A DNA stretch of 64,000 nucleotides from an uncultured Lachnospiraceae bacterium. Its GTDB lineage: Bacteria; Bacillota; Clostridia; Lachnospirales; Lachnospiraceae. Numbering within the stretch: position 1 is the first letter of the stretch; every line of letters starts with the position of its first letter. The stretch is from assembly GCA_947631665.1 (NCBI GenBank), contig CANRMF010000001.1, forward strand, positions 1 to 64,000. Direction: 5' to 3'. Made by a program: the position numbers and the translations under genes. The notes beneath the pieces are model-generated. The model had not been told where the DNA came from. It ran no database searches and worked only from the letters and a program-made list of their open reading frames with translations. Below are positions 52,639-62,690 of the stretch, piece by piece.

Positions 52639-53673
52639 TTATAATGAAATCTTGCCCGGCTCGTACAGTAATTTTCTGAATTTACTGTCTGACATAATGA
52701 GAGAAATCCCGCGTATTACTGAATTTTCGGGATTTTCCACCCGGTTCACTTTCAGTTCCGTCTCTGCGGCAATCAACTGATCGAGATTTTTTATGCGGGC
52801 AGAGCCGCCGGTCAGATAAATTCCGCGATTCATAATGTCTGCCGAGAGTTCCGGAGGCGTCCGCTCCAGCAGGGATTTTATCGAATCTATGATGGTATCG
52901 AAAAACTGTCCGATTGCGTCGCAGATGGTATCTTTTGCAATCGCCCTCTCTGAAGGAAGTCCGGTAATAATATTTCTCCCGAAAACATAGATGGTATCGT
53001 CGTCTTCGTCTTCGCTTTCCTCGTCCTCGTCATACATAGCGTCGGCAAGCGCAATTTTTATTTTTTCGGCGGTTTTCAGGCCGATTAGAATATTATATCT
53101 TTTTTTGACAATATCGCAGATTAACTCGTCAATCCTGTTCCCGCCCATTTTAATGATTTTGCTGATGACAATACCGCCGAGTGAAATTACGGAAATCTCC
53201 GTCGTACTTGAACCGATATTGACAATCATATTGCCTTTTGGCGAAGTGATATCGACGCCAATCCCCACAGCGTCAGCAATCGGCTTTTCGACTATTTTAA
53301 TTTCACGAGGTTTAATCTGGGATTTTGAAACGACATCATAAAAGGCTTTTTTATCCACATCAGTCACATCAGACGGTACTGCAATACAAAACCGCCCCAT
53401 CTTTGCGCCTTTTGTCATGTCCATATACAGATTTTCAAAAATATATTTCATATTTTTTAAATCTGCAATAACGCCTTCTTTAATGGGAAAAACCACTTTG
53501 ATATTGTCGGGATTTTTTTCGTACATCGTGTACGCCTCATCGCCGTAAGCAAACAGCTCAGTCTTGTTTTTGATGGCGACGACGTTCCTCTGGCTTGTCG
53601 TGGTTCTGGTCATTCCGCTATATATTTTAATATTAGAAGTACCGAAATCGATACCAAAAATACTTTTACTCAT
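52639..53673 (-). CDS. mreB: Actin-like shape protein MreB with an acidic insertion
   Basis: A 344-residue MreB with the actin fold ATP motifs GIDFGTSNIKIYS (about residues 6-18), NMIVNIGSSTTEISVISLGG (about 160-179) and IYLTGGSARIKNLDQL. A run of twelve acidic residues interrupted by one Ser (DEDEESEDEDDD, about residues 214-226) is unusual for MreB and sits in the second subdomain loop. GAGGAAAG precedes the ATG. Confidence 0.94.
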   Translation of the reverse strand: MSKSIFGIDFGTSNIKIYSGMTRTTTSQRNVVAIKNKTELFAYGDEAYTMYEKNPDNIKVVFPIKEGVIADLKNMKYIFENLYMDMTKGAKMGRFCIAVPSDVTDVDKKAFYDVVSKSQIKPREIKIVEKPIADAVGIGVDITSPKGNMIVNIGSSTTEISVISLGGIVISKIIKMGGNRIDELICDIVKKRYNILIGLKTAEKIKIALADAMYDEDEESEDEDDDTIYVFGRNIITGLPSERAIAKDTICDAIGQFFDTIIDSIKSLLERTPPELSADIMNRGIYLTGGSARIKNLDQLIAAETELKVNRVENPENSVIRGISLIMSDSKFRKLLYEPGKISL

Positions 53674-53746
53674 ACTTTCCTCCTAATGGAATCATGCCGG
53701 ACTGTCAGAGGCATGTCCATGTTCTTTTGGGTAAGGCAGACTGTTT

Positions 53747-54436
53747 TTAATCAAACACCTTCTGCTCTCTCATGCTGTAATACTGCCGGTCTCCGATAAT
53801 AATATGGTCTAACAGATTGATTCCCACAACCTGTCCGCCTTTTAAAATTTCTTTCGACACCGAAATATCCGCGCGGCTGGGGGTTGAATCACCACTTGGG
53901 TGATTATGTATCAGCACAAAACTGACCGCGTCGCAGCGGAATGCTTCAAGGAAAATTTCGCGGCTCGAAATCAACGACTGATTTACGCTGCCGGTCGTCA
54001 GGCAGTGTTCTTTAATCAGATTGCATTTCGTATCGAGATAAAGCACATATAAATGCTCCTGCTCTAAATGCCGCAGCCGCTCCATATAATATTCCGCAAT
54101 CGTCGAGGGCATGTCAAAGCGGAGTTTTTCCGCCGCTTTTTCAGATGCAATCCGTTTCGACAGCTCCGCAATACACAAAATCTGGCACGCTTTTGCATTG
54201 CCAATCCCCTTGATTTTCAAAAGCTGCTCTTTTTTCAGGTGCATCACAGATAACAATTCTGATTCATTGTGCAGATTCGTTAAAATTTCAGCCGCCAGAT
54301 CCTTGGCGCTGCGCCCCACAGTTCCGGTTCGCAGGATTACTGAAAGAAGCTCCGTATTGCTCAACATCTGCGCGCCATATTTCAGACACTTTTCATAAGG
54401 TCTTTCCGGTGCAGGTAATTCTTTAATTTTATTCAT
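53747..54436 (-). CDS. radC: RadC-family JAB-domain protein
   Basis: A 229-residue RadC/YsxA. A helix-hairpin-helix-like part (LLKIKGIGNAKACQILCIAE, about 70-90) precedes the JAB metalloprotease-like domain with the LIHNHPSGDSTPSRAD zinc motif (about 176-191). Its biochemical role is not settled. It lies directly upstream of mreB, as in many Firmicutes. Confidence 0.93.
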   Translation of the reverse strand: MNKIKELPAPERPYEKCLKYGAQMLSNTELLSVILRTGTVGRSAKDLAAEILTNLHNESELLSVMHLKKEQLLKIKGIGNAKACQILCIAELSKRIASEKAAEKLRFDMPSTIAEYYMERLRHLEQEHLYVLYLDTKCNLIKEHCLTTGSVNQSLISSREIFLEAFRCDAVSFVLIHNHPSGDSTPSRADISVSKEILKGGQVVGINLLDHIIIGDRQYYSMREQKVFD

Positions 54437-54539
54437 GGACTCATTTCAAACTCTCCCCGTATATGTCCATTTCCTATTTTAACACAATAAAATTTTAGTG
54501 TATATGTTTTTTACAATAAAAGACAATTAAAAACAAAGG

Positions 54540-55826
54540 TTATTTTATTTTGACGGTTTTTTCATCAATCATAGTCTGCAAAGCCTTCATAATTCCTAAT
54601 TTTGCATGGTACCATGTAAGTCCGCCCTGAAAATAAACCGCATAAGGCGGCTTCATCGGCCCGTCGGCGCTGAGTTCAATGGAGGAGCCCTGCACAAACG
54701 CTCCCGCGGCCATAATCACCGGCGCATCATATCCCGGCATATCCCATGCCTCCGGCGTCAGATAACTGTCCACCGGCGCCGCTGCCTGAATCCCTTTGCA
54801 GAACGCATTGACTGCGTCCGGACTGCCGAACTCAATACATTGAATAATATCCGTCCGGCGGCGGGAATTGTCCGGAAAGACCGGAAACCCGATTTTTTCA
54901 AATAACGCGGCCGCAAACATAGCGCCCTTCTTTGCCCCTGCGACAACCGTCGGCGCAAAAAACAGGCCTTGATAAAAGGTCTGGAGCATACCGAGATTAG
55001 AGCCGACCTCTTTGCCAAGTCCCGGCGTCGTCAGACGATAGGAGCACTGCTCGATACATTGGCTCGTCCCACAGATATATCCTCCGGTTGGAGCCAGCCC
55101 GCCGCCCGGATTTTTAATCAGGGAACCGACCACCATATCGGCGCCGTAATCAGACGGTTCGACCGTTTCCACAAACTCACCATAGCAGTTATCTACCATG
55201 ACAATCGTTTCCGGCCGGATTTTCTTAATCAGCGCGGTTACTTTTCCAATCTCAGCTACGGAGATGGACGGTCTTGTCGCATAGCCTTTGGAACGCTGGA
55301 TCCCGATAAGTTTCACCGGCTGCTCAAGCAATTTTTTAATCCCTTCATAGTCAAAAGAACCGTCTTTCAGCAAATCAACCTGCCGGTATTGAATACCGTA
55401 TTCCGCAAGGCTTCCCGCAGAAGGTCTGATACCGATGACCTCCTCAAGGGTATCGTACGGCTTGCCGGAAATATACGCCATCGTATCTTTCGGTCTGAGG
55501 TTTGCGGAAAGCGCAACGCCCAGCGCGTGGGTTCCGCAGGTAATCTGCGGGCGTACCAGCGCGTCCTGCGTATGAAAAATATCCGCGTATACTTTTTCCA
55601 ACGTGTCCCTTCCGAGATCGTTATATCCGTATCCCGAAGACGGATTAAAGCAGGCTTCGGAAACCTTGTTTTTCTGCAATGCGGAAAGCACTTTCAACTG
55701 ATTGATTTCCGCAATCTGATCGGTTTCCTCAAACTGCGGTTTTAAATCGTCAAGCACCTGCTCTGATAATGCCGCGACTTCTTCGGAAATACCAAAAGAT
55801 TGATAATACTTCATCTGCTCATTCAT
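54540..55826 (-). CDS. PLP-dependent methionine gamma-lyase-like protein (aluminium resistance family)
   Basis: A 428-residue PLP enzyme of the COG4100/YnbB family, named after aluminium resistance and annotated as methionine gamma-lyase-related. The PLP core is visible: CGTHALGVALSANLRPKDTM, VMVDNCYGEFVE with the Asp (about 220) and VVGSLIKNPGGGLAPTGGYI with the Lys (about 240). The true substrate is not known. It overlaps the 3' end of miaA by 8 bp. Confidence 0.9.
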   Translation of the reverse strand: MNEQMKYYQSFGISEEVAALSEQVLDDLKPQFEETDQIAEINQLKVLSALQKNKVSEACFNPSSGYGYNDLGRDTLEKVYADIFHTQDALVRPQITCGTHALGVALSANLRPKDTMAYISGKPYDTLEEVIGIRPSAGSLAEYGIQYRQVDLLKDGSFDYEGIKKLLEQPVKLIGIQRSKGYATRPSISVAEIGKVTALIKKIRPETIVMVDNCYGEFVETVEPSDYGADMVVGSLIKNPGGGLAPTGGYICGTSQCIEQCSYRLTTPGLGKEVGSNLGMLQTFYQGLFFAPTVVAGAKKGAMFAAALFEKIGFPVFPDNSRRRTDIIQCIEFGSPDAVNAFCKGIQAAAPVDSYLTPEAWDMPGYDAPVIMAAGAFVQGSSIELSADGPMKPPYAVYFQGGLTWYHAKLGIMKALQTMIDEKTVKIK

Positions 55827-56766
55827 TAGTTATTATTCCTTTTTCCCGTAAATTATTTAATAAAAATGCAAGTATTTTATCCTGATTATTATCAAAAGCC
55901 TGATAATCGACCATAAGCACCTCTTTTTCCCGCCGGAACCAAGTCAACTGACGTTTTGCAAAGTGTCTTGTGTTTTTCTGAATCAGCCCGACGGCCTCGT
56001 CAAACGAAAACTTTCCGCGAAGGTGTTCTACCATCTCTTTATAGCCGATTCCCTGCATGGAAGAAAGCGACGCGTCATATCCCTGCGCAAGCAGTCCTTC
56101 GACTTCTTCCTTCAGGCCTGCGGCGGCCATCTGCTCTACCCGCCGGTTAATTCTGTCATATAAAATCCTGCGATTGGTATTTAATACAAAATAAGCAAAC
56201 TGATAAGGCGATTGGTTTTCCCGCTGCGTTTTGTTGTGCGCTGATATTTTTTCTCCGGTTTCGTGAAAATATTCCAGCGCGCGGATTGTTCTCCTCAAAT
56301 TATTCTGATGGATTGTTTTTGCAGATTCCGGATCTGTTTTTTCGAGCATTTCGTGCAGATATTCTGCGCCGCGCTCTTTGGCGAGCGTTTCAAGCATTTC
56401 CCGATAACCGTCGCCGTCGTTTGTTTCACAAAACTGAATATCATATAATACCGACTGGATATAAAATCCTGTGCCGCCGACAATGATTGGTATTTTTCCC
56501 TTCTGCTCAATCAAATGGATATATTCCTTTGCTTTCTTCTGGAAAATATGCACGTTAAACGGTTCGTCGGGATACAGCTCGTCAATCAGATAATGCGCAA
56601 TCCCCTGCATTTCCTCCGGTTTGATTTTCGCGGAGCCAATATTCATTTTTTTATATACCTGAATGGAATCGGCGCTGATGATTTCCCCGTTAATCGCTTT
56701 TGCAAGCCGGATTGACAGGTCTGTCTTTCCAATAGCGGTCGGCCCAGTCAATATCACTAATTTATT
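55819..56766 (-). CDS. miaA: tRNA dimethylallyltransferase MiaA
   Basis: A 315-residue enzyme adding dimethylallyl to A37 of tRNAs reading U-first codons. P-loop ILTGPTAIGKTDLSIRLA at about residues 5-22, SADSIQVYKKMNIGSAK, IIVGGTGFYIQSVLY and the C-terminal RQLTWFRRE. The ATG at 56766 follows the mutL stop by seven bases with no clear ribosome binding site, so translation is probably coupled. Longer in-frame readings start inside mutL. Confidence 0.94.
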   Translation of the reverse strand, partial: NKLVILTGPTAIGKTDLSIRLAKAINGEIISADSIQVYKKMNIGSAKIKPEEMQGIAHYLIDELYPDEPFNVHIFQKKAKEYIHLIEQKGKIPIIVGGTGFYIQSVLYDIQFCETNDGDGYREMLETLAKERGAEYLHEMLEKTDPESAKTIHQNNLRRTIRALEYFHETGEKISAHNKTQRENQSPYQFAYFVLNTNRRILYDRINRRVEQMAAAGLKEEVEGLLAQGYDASLSSMQGIGYKEMVEHLRGKFSFDEAVGLIQKNTRHFAKRQLTWFRREKEVLMVDYQAFDNNQDKILAFLLNNLREKGIITNE

Positions 56767-56773
56767 CATTGTT

Positions 56774-58576
56774 TTACACAATCCGTTTGAATTTTTTGTC
56801 CAGCTCATATTTGCTCATCGAAATAATGGTTGGTCTGCCATGCGGACAGTTATATGGATTTTCCAGTTGGAAAAGCTGTTCCACCAAAGCGTCCATCTCC
56901 GGCGCCGTCAGCAGATTGTTTCCTTTTACGGCGGCTTTACACGCCATTGACGCAATTTTATCGGTGACAATGTCCGGCAGTATTCGTCCTGTCTCGTGGG
57001 AAAGTTCATCTAAGATTTCCATAAAAACATCTTCGGAGTCCAGTGAATACAAATCAGCCGGAACACCTCTGACGGCAAAATCCTGTCCGCCAAACGATTC
57101 GATTTCAAATCCCAGTTCCCGAAAATTATCCAGATACCGGTTTAGCCGTTCCGCTTCACTCATTGACAAATTGAGAATATACGGCGGATTGATCATCTGA
57201 GTCGATATTTTTTTCTGACGGAGTTTTTCCATCAGCGTCTCAAACATTACCTTTTCATGAGCCGCGTGCTGGTCAATAATATACATTTTATTTTCATATT
57301 CAATAATCCAGTAGGTGTCGAACACCTGACCGATAAGTTTGTGCTTCGGCTTTGCCGCCGTCGTCAGAAAATCGTCATATACGTCTGTAATGGATTGCTG
57401 CACCGGTTTTTCCACTTTGTAATGCGTATCCTCCATGACGCGGGACGGTTGTTCTGTTTTTTCCGCAACAGTCTGTCCGGCTTTTGGAAGGTTTAAAAGA
57501 GTTCTGTTGACTTCAAACGGTTCCGGAGCAGCCTCTTTTTTCTCAGGCTCCTTTTTCTTTTCTTCCAGTTCGACCGGAATGATGTTCGGCTTTGCGATAA
57601 GCGCATCATGCACCGTCTCTACAATCCATGGATAAATCGCTTCGCCTTTTCGGAAACGGAGTTCCATTTTGGACGGGTGCACATTGACGTCGAGCAGTTC
57701 GGGATTGATTTCAAAATTCAGTACCGTAAACGGATATTTATGCTGCATCAGGATAAAACGGTACCCGTCTTCGATTGATTTATTTAAAATATTGCTCTTG
57801 ATATAGCGTCCGTTGATAAAGTATGTCTCGCAATTTCTGTTGCCTCTTGAAACAATTGCTTTCCCAAGATACCCCGACATTTTCATGAAATCATTTTGCG
57901 CCTGCACTTCAATCAGATGTTCGGTGACGTCTTTTCCGTAAATACTGTAAATTGTATCCTTTAGGCTGCCGTTGCCGGCGGTATGGATTTTGGTCTGGCC
58001 GTTACTGATGAAATGAATACTGACTTCGGAATGGGAAAGGGCAATTTTTTCCACAATATCGGAAATATATCCCGCTTCCGTCTGCGCGGTTTTTAAAAAC
58101 TTTCTTCGGGCAGGTGTGTTAAAGAAAATATTGCGGACAATCATGGTGGTTCCGTCAGGAACGCCGATTTCGTCGTAGGAAACCTCCTGTCCTCCCTCAA
58201 TTTTATACCGGATTCCCATAATCCGGTCTTTCGTTTTTGTAATCAGTTCGACCTGACAGACCGCCGCAATGCTTGATAAAGCCTCGCCGCGGAAACCGAG
58301 CGATGAAACGGACATCAGATCGAGCGCATTTTTGATTTTGCTGGTCGAATGTCTGAAAAAAGCAATCCGGATATCGTCCGGCTCAATACCGGAGCCGTTA
58401 TCCGTAATCCGGATCAGCGACGTTCCGCCGTCTTTAATTTCTACGGTAATCATGGTCGCCCCGGCGTCGATGGAATTTTCCATCAGTTCTTTGACAATAG
58501 ACGCAGGGCGCTCTATCACTTCCCCTGCGGCAATCTGATTGATTGTATTTTGGTCTAAAACCTGAATTTTACTCAT
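56774..58576 (-). CDS. mutL: DNA mismatch repair protein MutL
   Basis: A 600-residue MutL. The GHKL ATPase N-domain has ENSIDAGATMITVEI, TDNGSGIEPDD and LGFRGEALSSIAAV; the C-terminal domain has the endonuclease motif DQHAAHEKVMFE (about residue 435), so this is the nicking type of organisms without MutH. It overlaps the mutS stop by 8 bp. Confidence 0.96.
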   Translation of the reverse strand: MSKIQVLDQNTINQIAAGEVIERPASIVKELMENSIDAGATMITVEIKDGGTSLIRITDNGSGIEPDDIRIAFFRHSTSKIKNALDLMSVSSLGFRGEALSSIAAVCQVELITKTKDRIMGIRYKIEGGQEVSYDEIGVPDGTTMIVRNIFFNTPARRKFLKTAQTEAGYISDIVEKIALSHSEVSIHFISNGQTKIHTAGNGSLKDTIYSIYGKDVTEHLIEVQAQNDFMKMSGYLGKAIVSRGNRNCETYFINGRYIKSNILNKSIEDGYRFILMQHKYPFTVLNFEINPELLDVNVHPSKMELRFRKGEAIYPWIVETVHDALIAKPNIIPVELEEKKKEPEKKEAAPEPFEVNRTLLNLPKAGQTVAEKTEQPSRVMEDTHYKVEKPVQQSITDVYDDFLTTAAKPKHKLIGQVFDTYWIIEYENKMYIIDQHAAHEKVMFETLMEKLRQKKISTQMINPPYILNLSMSEAERLNRYLDNFRELGFEIESFGGQDFAVRGVPADLYSLDSEDVFMEILDELSHETGRILPDIVTDKIASMACKAAVKGNNLLTAPEMDALVEQLFQLENPYNCPHGRPTIISMSKYELDKKFKRIV

Positions 58577-61274
58577 CGTCTTTCCCCTGCCAGCGGTTTA
58601 TTAACCGGTTTTGTAATTTATACAGATAATTCAGTCCGTCTATCGGAGTCATGGAGCCCAAATCGAGTTCCTGAATTTCGCTGATAATTTCGTCTTCCCT
58701 GACCGTATCAAACAGGGACATCTGGTGAATTTCCATATCGTCTCCAGCAGTCGGCAGTACGCTGTTTCCCGGCTGCATATTTGCGGCAATCTCTTTTGCA
58801 CGCATCGTAATATCCGCGTTGCTGAGCTCCAGCACAAGTTCTTTTGCCCTGTTCAGCACAGATTCGGGAATTCCCGCAAGGCGCGCAACCTGAATACCGT
58901 AACTTTTATCGGCGCCTCCGGCTACGATTTTACGCAGGAAGACAATATCGTCTCCCTGTTCCTTTACGCTGATGCAGTAGTTGTTTACGCCCGGCAGCGT
59001 ACCCTCCAATTCGGTCAGTTCATGATAATGGGTGGCAAACAGCGTTTTTGCTCCCAACAGTTTTTTGTCGCAGATATGTTCAATGACAGCCCATGCAATG
59101 CTGAGGCCGTCAAACGTACTGGTACCCCTGCCGATTTCGTCTAAAATCAACAGACTGTTCGGGGTGGCGTTGCGCAGAATATTTGCCACTTCAGTCATTT
59201 CCACCATAAATGTACTCTGTCCGCTTGCGAGGTCGTCTGAAGCGCCGACCCTTGTAAAAATCTTGTCGCAGATAGAAATATTCGCCTCTTTCGCAGGGAC
59301 AAACGAGCCAATCTGCGCCATCAGCGTAATCAAAGCGGTCTGACGCATATAGGTTGATTTTCCTGCCATATTCGGGCCGGTAATGACCGCAAGGCGGTTC
59401 TTATTGGTATCAAGATATGTATTGTTGGAGACAAACATATTTTCCCCCATCATTTTTTCTACAACAGGGTGTCTTCCCTCCTTAATATCAATGATGCCCT
59501 TCTGGTTAATTTTCGGCTTCACATAATGATTTCTCTCAGCGACAAAAGCAAGGGAGGCAAAGACGTCAATCTGAGCCACTGCTTTTGCGGTTTTCTGAAT
59601 CCGATCCATCTGATGGAAAATTCCATCGCGGATTGACGTGAAAACATCATATTCGAGAGAAAACAGTTTGTCCTCCGCACCGACCACCAGTTCTTCGAGT
59701 TCTTTTAACCGGTCTGTCGTAAAACGCTCGGAGTTTGCAAGCGTCTGCTTTCTGATAAAATAATCCGGCACCATATCTTTATAGGCGTTGCGCACTTCAA
59801 AATAATATCCGAATACTTTATTATATTTGATTTTTAAGTTAATACCTGTTTTTTTGCGCTCCTCTGCCTCAAGCTCAGCGAGCCATGTTTTGCCCTCTGT
59901 TTTGGCGCTGCGCAGACGGTCAATTTCTGAATTGTAACCGGAGCGGATAATGCCCCCTTCTTTAATTGCCATCGGCGGATCGTCCGTAATCGAAGCCTCA
60001 ATCAGTTCCGTAATGTCTTCGAGCGGATCAAGGCGCTCTAAAATTTCAAGAAAGAGCGGGGATTTAAAATCCATAATAATATTTCTGATATGCGGCAGCA
60101 TAGTCAGAGAAGTCTTAAAGGCGATTAAATCGCGCGGGTTTGCGGTGCGGTATGAAATTTTACTGAGCAGACGCTCCAAATCATAAATCGGCGCAAGGTA
60201 TTCCCTAAGTTCCTCTCTTGTGATGACGGAATGGTTGAGTTCATCAATCACTTTCTGCCGGTTGACAATTTCATCTTTGGAAATGAGCGGCTGTTCAATG
60301 TAACTGCGGAGTGTTCTTGCACCCATTGCGGTTTTTGTTTTGTCCAAAACCCACAACAGAGAGCCTTTTTTCTGCTTTTCCCGCAGGGTTTCGCAGAGTT
60401 CAAGATTTCTTCTGGTGGAACTGTCCAAAATCATAAACGTACTCGTAGAGTACGGCATCAGTTTAATAATATGTGATAAGGAATTTTTCTGCGTTTCGTA
60501 CAGATATTTTAACAGTGAGCCTGAGGAAATTACTCCCAGCGCCATATCCGACAAACCAAGTCCGGTCAGATCGGAAATTTTGAAATGCTCCTTTAAAATT
60601 TCCGCGCAGAGTTCCTCGTCAAAATACCACTGTTCAAGTTCAAAAACAGAAATATTCAGCCGCTCCTTCAAATCCTCAATATCCAGTCCGCACATGAGAA
60701 AAGCGTGATTACAGATAATCTCGCTGGGCATAAATTTATAAATTTCATCAAGGACACTGCGTTTGGAATTGACTTCTGTAACATAATAGTCTCCGGTCGT
60801 CACATCTGCAATGGAAATCCCATAAGTTTCGCTGAGATAACAGATTGACATCAGGTAATTGTTTTTGCCTTCATCAATCGCCATTGTATTCAGATTTGTG
60901 CCCGGAGTTACAATGCGGACGACTTCCCTCTTTACCAGTCCTTTGGCGTCTGCCGGATTTTCCACCTGCTCAACAATGCAGACTTTATGTCCTTTTGTTA
61001 CAAGACGGTTCAAATAGGTTTCTGCGGCATGATAAGGAACGCCGCACATTGGCGCGCGTTCTTCGAGACCGCAGCTCTTTTTGGTCAGGGTAAGTTCGAT
61101 TTCCTTTGAAGCCATCACCGCGTCGTCAAAAAACATTTCATAAAAATCCCCAAGCCGGTAAAAAATAACGCAGTCGCTATATTGCTGTTTTGTTTCGAGA
61201 TAAACTTTCATCATGGGCGTCAGGGAATCCAAATGATGATCCCAGACTTCCTGCATCATCGGAGGTAAACTCAT
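58569..61274 (-). CDS. mutS: DNA mismatch repair protein MutS
   Basis: A 901-residue MutS. The mismatch-reading Phe-x-Glu is in GDFYEMFFDDA (about residue 42), the Walker A in TGPNMAGKSTYMRQTALI (about 633), Walker B in ILDEIGRGTSTFDGLSIA and a His signature FATHYHELTELE. AGGTGG lies before the ATG just after the miaB stop. First of the mutS-mutL-miaA unit. Confidence 0.97.
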   Translation of the reverse strand: MSLPPMMQEVWDHHLDSLTPMMKVYLETKQQYSDCVIFYRLGDFYEMFFDDAVMASKEIELTLTKKSCGLEERAPMCGVPYHAAETYLNRLVTKGHKVCIVEQVENPADAKGLVKREVVRIVTPGTNLNTMAIDEGKNNYLMSICYLSETYGISIADVTTGDYYVTEVNSKRSVLDEIYKFMPSEIICNHAFLMCGLDIEDLKERLNISVFELEQWYFDEELCAEILKEHFKISDLTGLGLSDMALGVISSGSLLKYLYETQKNSLSHIIKLMPYSTSTFMILDSSTRRNLELCETLREKQKKGSLLWVLDKTKTAMGARTLRSYIEQPLISKDEIVNRQKVIDELNHSVITREELREYLAPIYDLERLLSKISYRTANPRDLIAFKTSLTMLPHIRNIIMDFKSPLFLEILERLDPLEDITELIEASITDDPPMAIKEGGIIRSGYNSEIDRLRSAKTEGKTWLAELEAEERKKTGINLKIKYNKVFGYYFEVRNAYKDMVPDYFIRKQTLANSERFTTDRLKELEELVVGAEDKLFSLEYDVFTSIRDGIFHQMDRIQKTAKAVAQIDVFASLAFVAERNHYVKPKINQKGIIDIKEGRHPVVEKMMGENMFVSNNTYLDTNKNRLAVITGPNMAGKSTYMRQTALITLMAQIGSFVPAKEANISICDKIFTRVGASDDLASGQSTFMVEMTEVANILRNATPNSLLILDEIGRGTSTFDGLSIAWAVIEHICDKKLLGAKTLFATHYHELTELEGTLPGVNNYCISVKEQGDDIVFLRKIVAGGADKSYGIQVARLAGIPESVLNRAKELVLELSNADITMRAKEIAANMQPGNSVLPTAGDDMEIHQMSLFDTVREDEIISEIQELDLGSMTPIDGLNYLYKLQNRLINRWQGKDDE

Positions 61275-61275
61275 C

Positions 61276-62682
61276 TTAATCCACCTTTTCTCCTATGTAA
61301 TAAAATCCTTTTGCTTCTTTTAGATAAACATTGACAATCGTGCCAATCCATTCCTTTTTGCCGGGAAAATGCACCAGACTGTTATTGCTTAATCTTCCGG
61401 TTACATAGCCTTCTTCTTTTTTGTTTTCTTCCTCAACGAGAACAGGCTGTAGCGTTTTCTCCAGAAGTTTAGTTTTTTCCTTTGAAATCCGGTTGACTAA
61501 ATTCAACAACCGCTGGAAGCGCTCCTGAACCACTTCCTCTGCGACCTGATGCTCCATGTCTGCCGCAGGGGTGCCGGAGCGTTTGGAATAAATAAACGTA
61601 AACGCCGAATCATAACGGACTTTTTCAACAATATCGAGTGTATCCTGAAAATCTTCTTCCGTTTCTTCCGGAAATCCGACGATAATATCCGTTGTCAGGG
61701 CAATATCGGGAATCGCGCTGCGAAGTTTTTCCACAAGCGCCAGATAATCTTCTTTTGTATAATGCCGGTTCATTTTTTTGAGCAGCGCTGTGCTGCCGGA
61801 CTGAACCGGAAGGTGCAGATGTTTACAGATTTTTTTGGATTGCGCCATCACAGCGATCAAATCGTCAGACAAATCCTTCGGGTGCGACGTCATAAACCGG
61901 ATTCTCTCAATTCCGTCAATCTGTTCCACCCGCTTTAACAACTGCGCGAAAGTAACCGGTTCCTCAAGCGTTTTCCCGTAGGAATTGACGTTCTGCCCCA
62001 AAAGCATCACTTCGACAACGCCGTTTGCCGCAAGCGCTTCAATTTCCCTGAGAATATCCTCCGGAGTCCGGCTGCGCTCGCGTCCCCGCACATAAGGAAC
62101 AATACAATAGCTGCAAAAATTGTTGCAGCCATACATGATATTGACGCCGGATTTAAAACTGTATTTCCGGACAGACGGAAGGTCTTCCACAATTTCAGTA
62201 GTTCCATTCCAGATGCTTTCCACTTTATGACCGCTCATCAGCCGCTCATAAAGTAACTGCGCCAGCAGGAAAATATTATGCGTTCCGAAAATTAAATCAA
62301 TAAACCGGTAACTTTTATTTAATTTATCTACAACATGCGCCTCCTGCATCATGCAGCCACATAACCCGATAATCATTTCGGGATTTTTTTCTTTTATTTT
62401 GGAAAGATAACCCAGACGTCCGTAGATTTTCAAATTCGCATTTTCACGAACGGTACAGGTATTGTAAAGCACCAAATCGGCGTTTTCATTTTCGGTCTGT
62501 TCATAGCCGATTTCTTTTAAAATACCGATAAGCTTTTCAGAATCCTTAAAGTTCATCTGGCAGCCGAACGTAACCACGCAGGCGGTCAACTTTCTGCCAT
62601 ACTGCTGTTCTTTTGCCTGCACCAATTCACGACACTGCTTCATATAAAATTTCTGTTTTTCTGCTTCGTTTGTAAATTCCAT
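61276..62682 (-). CDS. miaB: tRNA methylthiotransferase MiaB
   Basis: A 468-residue radical SAM methylthiotransferase, which adds 2-methylthio to isopentenyl-A37 made by MiaA. An N-terminal UPF0004 domain (VVTFGCQMNFKDSEKL, NTCTVRENA, GLCGCMMQE cysteines) precedes the radical SAM C-x3-C-x2-C in YGCNNFCSYCIVPYVRGRE (about residue 160) and a C-terminal TRAM domain (about 405-468). miaB and miaA are separated by mutSL. Confidence 0.96.
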   Translation of the reverse strand: MEFTNEAEKQKFYMKQCRELVQAKEQQYGRKLTACVVTFGCQMNFKDSEKLIGILKEIGYEQTENENADLVLYNTCTVRENANLKIYGRLGYLSKIKEKNPEMIIGLCGCMMQEAHVVDKLNKSYRFIDLIFGTHNIFLLAQLLYERLMSGHKVESIWNGTTEIVEDLPSVRKYSFKSGVNIMYGCNNFCSYCIVPYVRGRERSRTPEDILREIEALAANGVVEVMLLGQNVNSYGKTLEEPVTFAQLLKRVEQIDGIERIRFMTSHPKDLSDDLIAVMAQSKKICKHLHLPVQSGSTALLKKMNRHYTKEDYLALVEKLRSAIPDIALTTDIIVGFPEETEEDFQDTLDIVEKVRYDSAFTFIYSKRSGTPAADMEHQVAEEVVQERFQRLLNLVNRISKEKTKLLEKTLQPVLVEEENKKEEGYVTGRLSNNSLVHFPGKKEWIGTIVNVYLKEAKGFYYIGEKVD

Positions 62683-62690
62683 GAATACTC

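Noticed and set aside
54969..55745. 258-codon + strand reading frame antisense to the PLP lyase gene
   Set aside because: Overlaps a well-supported gene on the other strand, and its translation has no recognisable motif.
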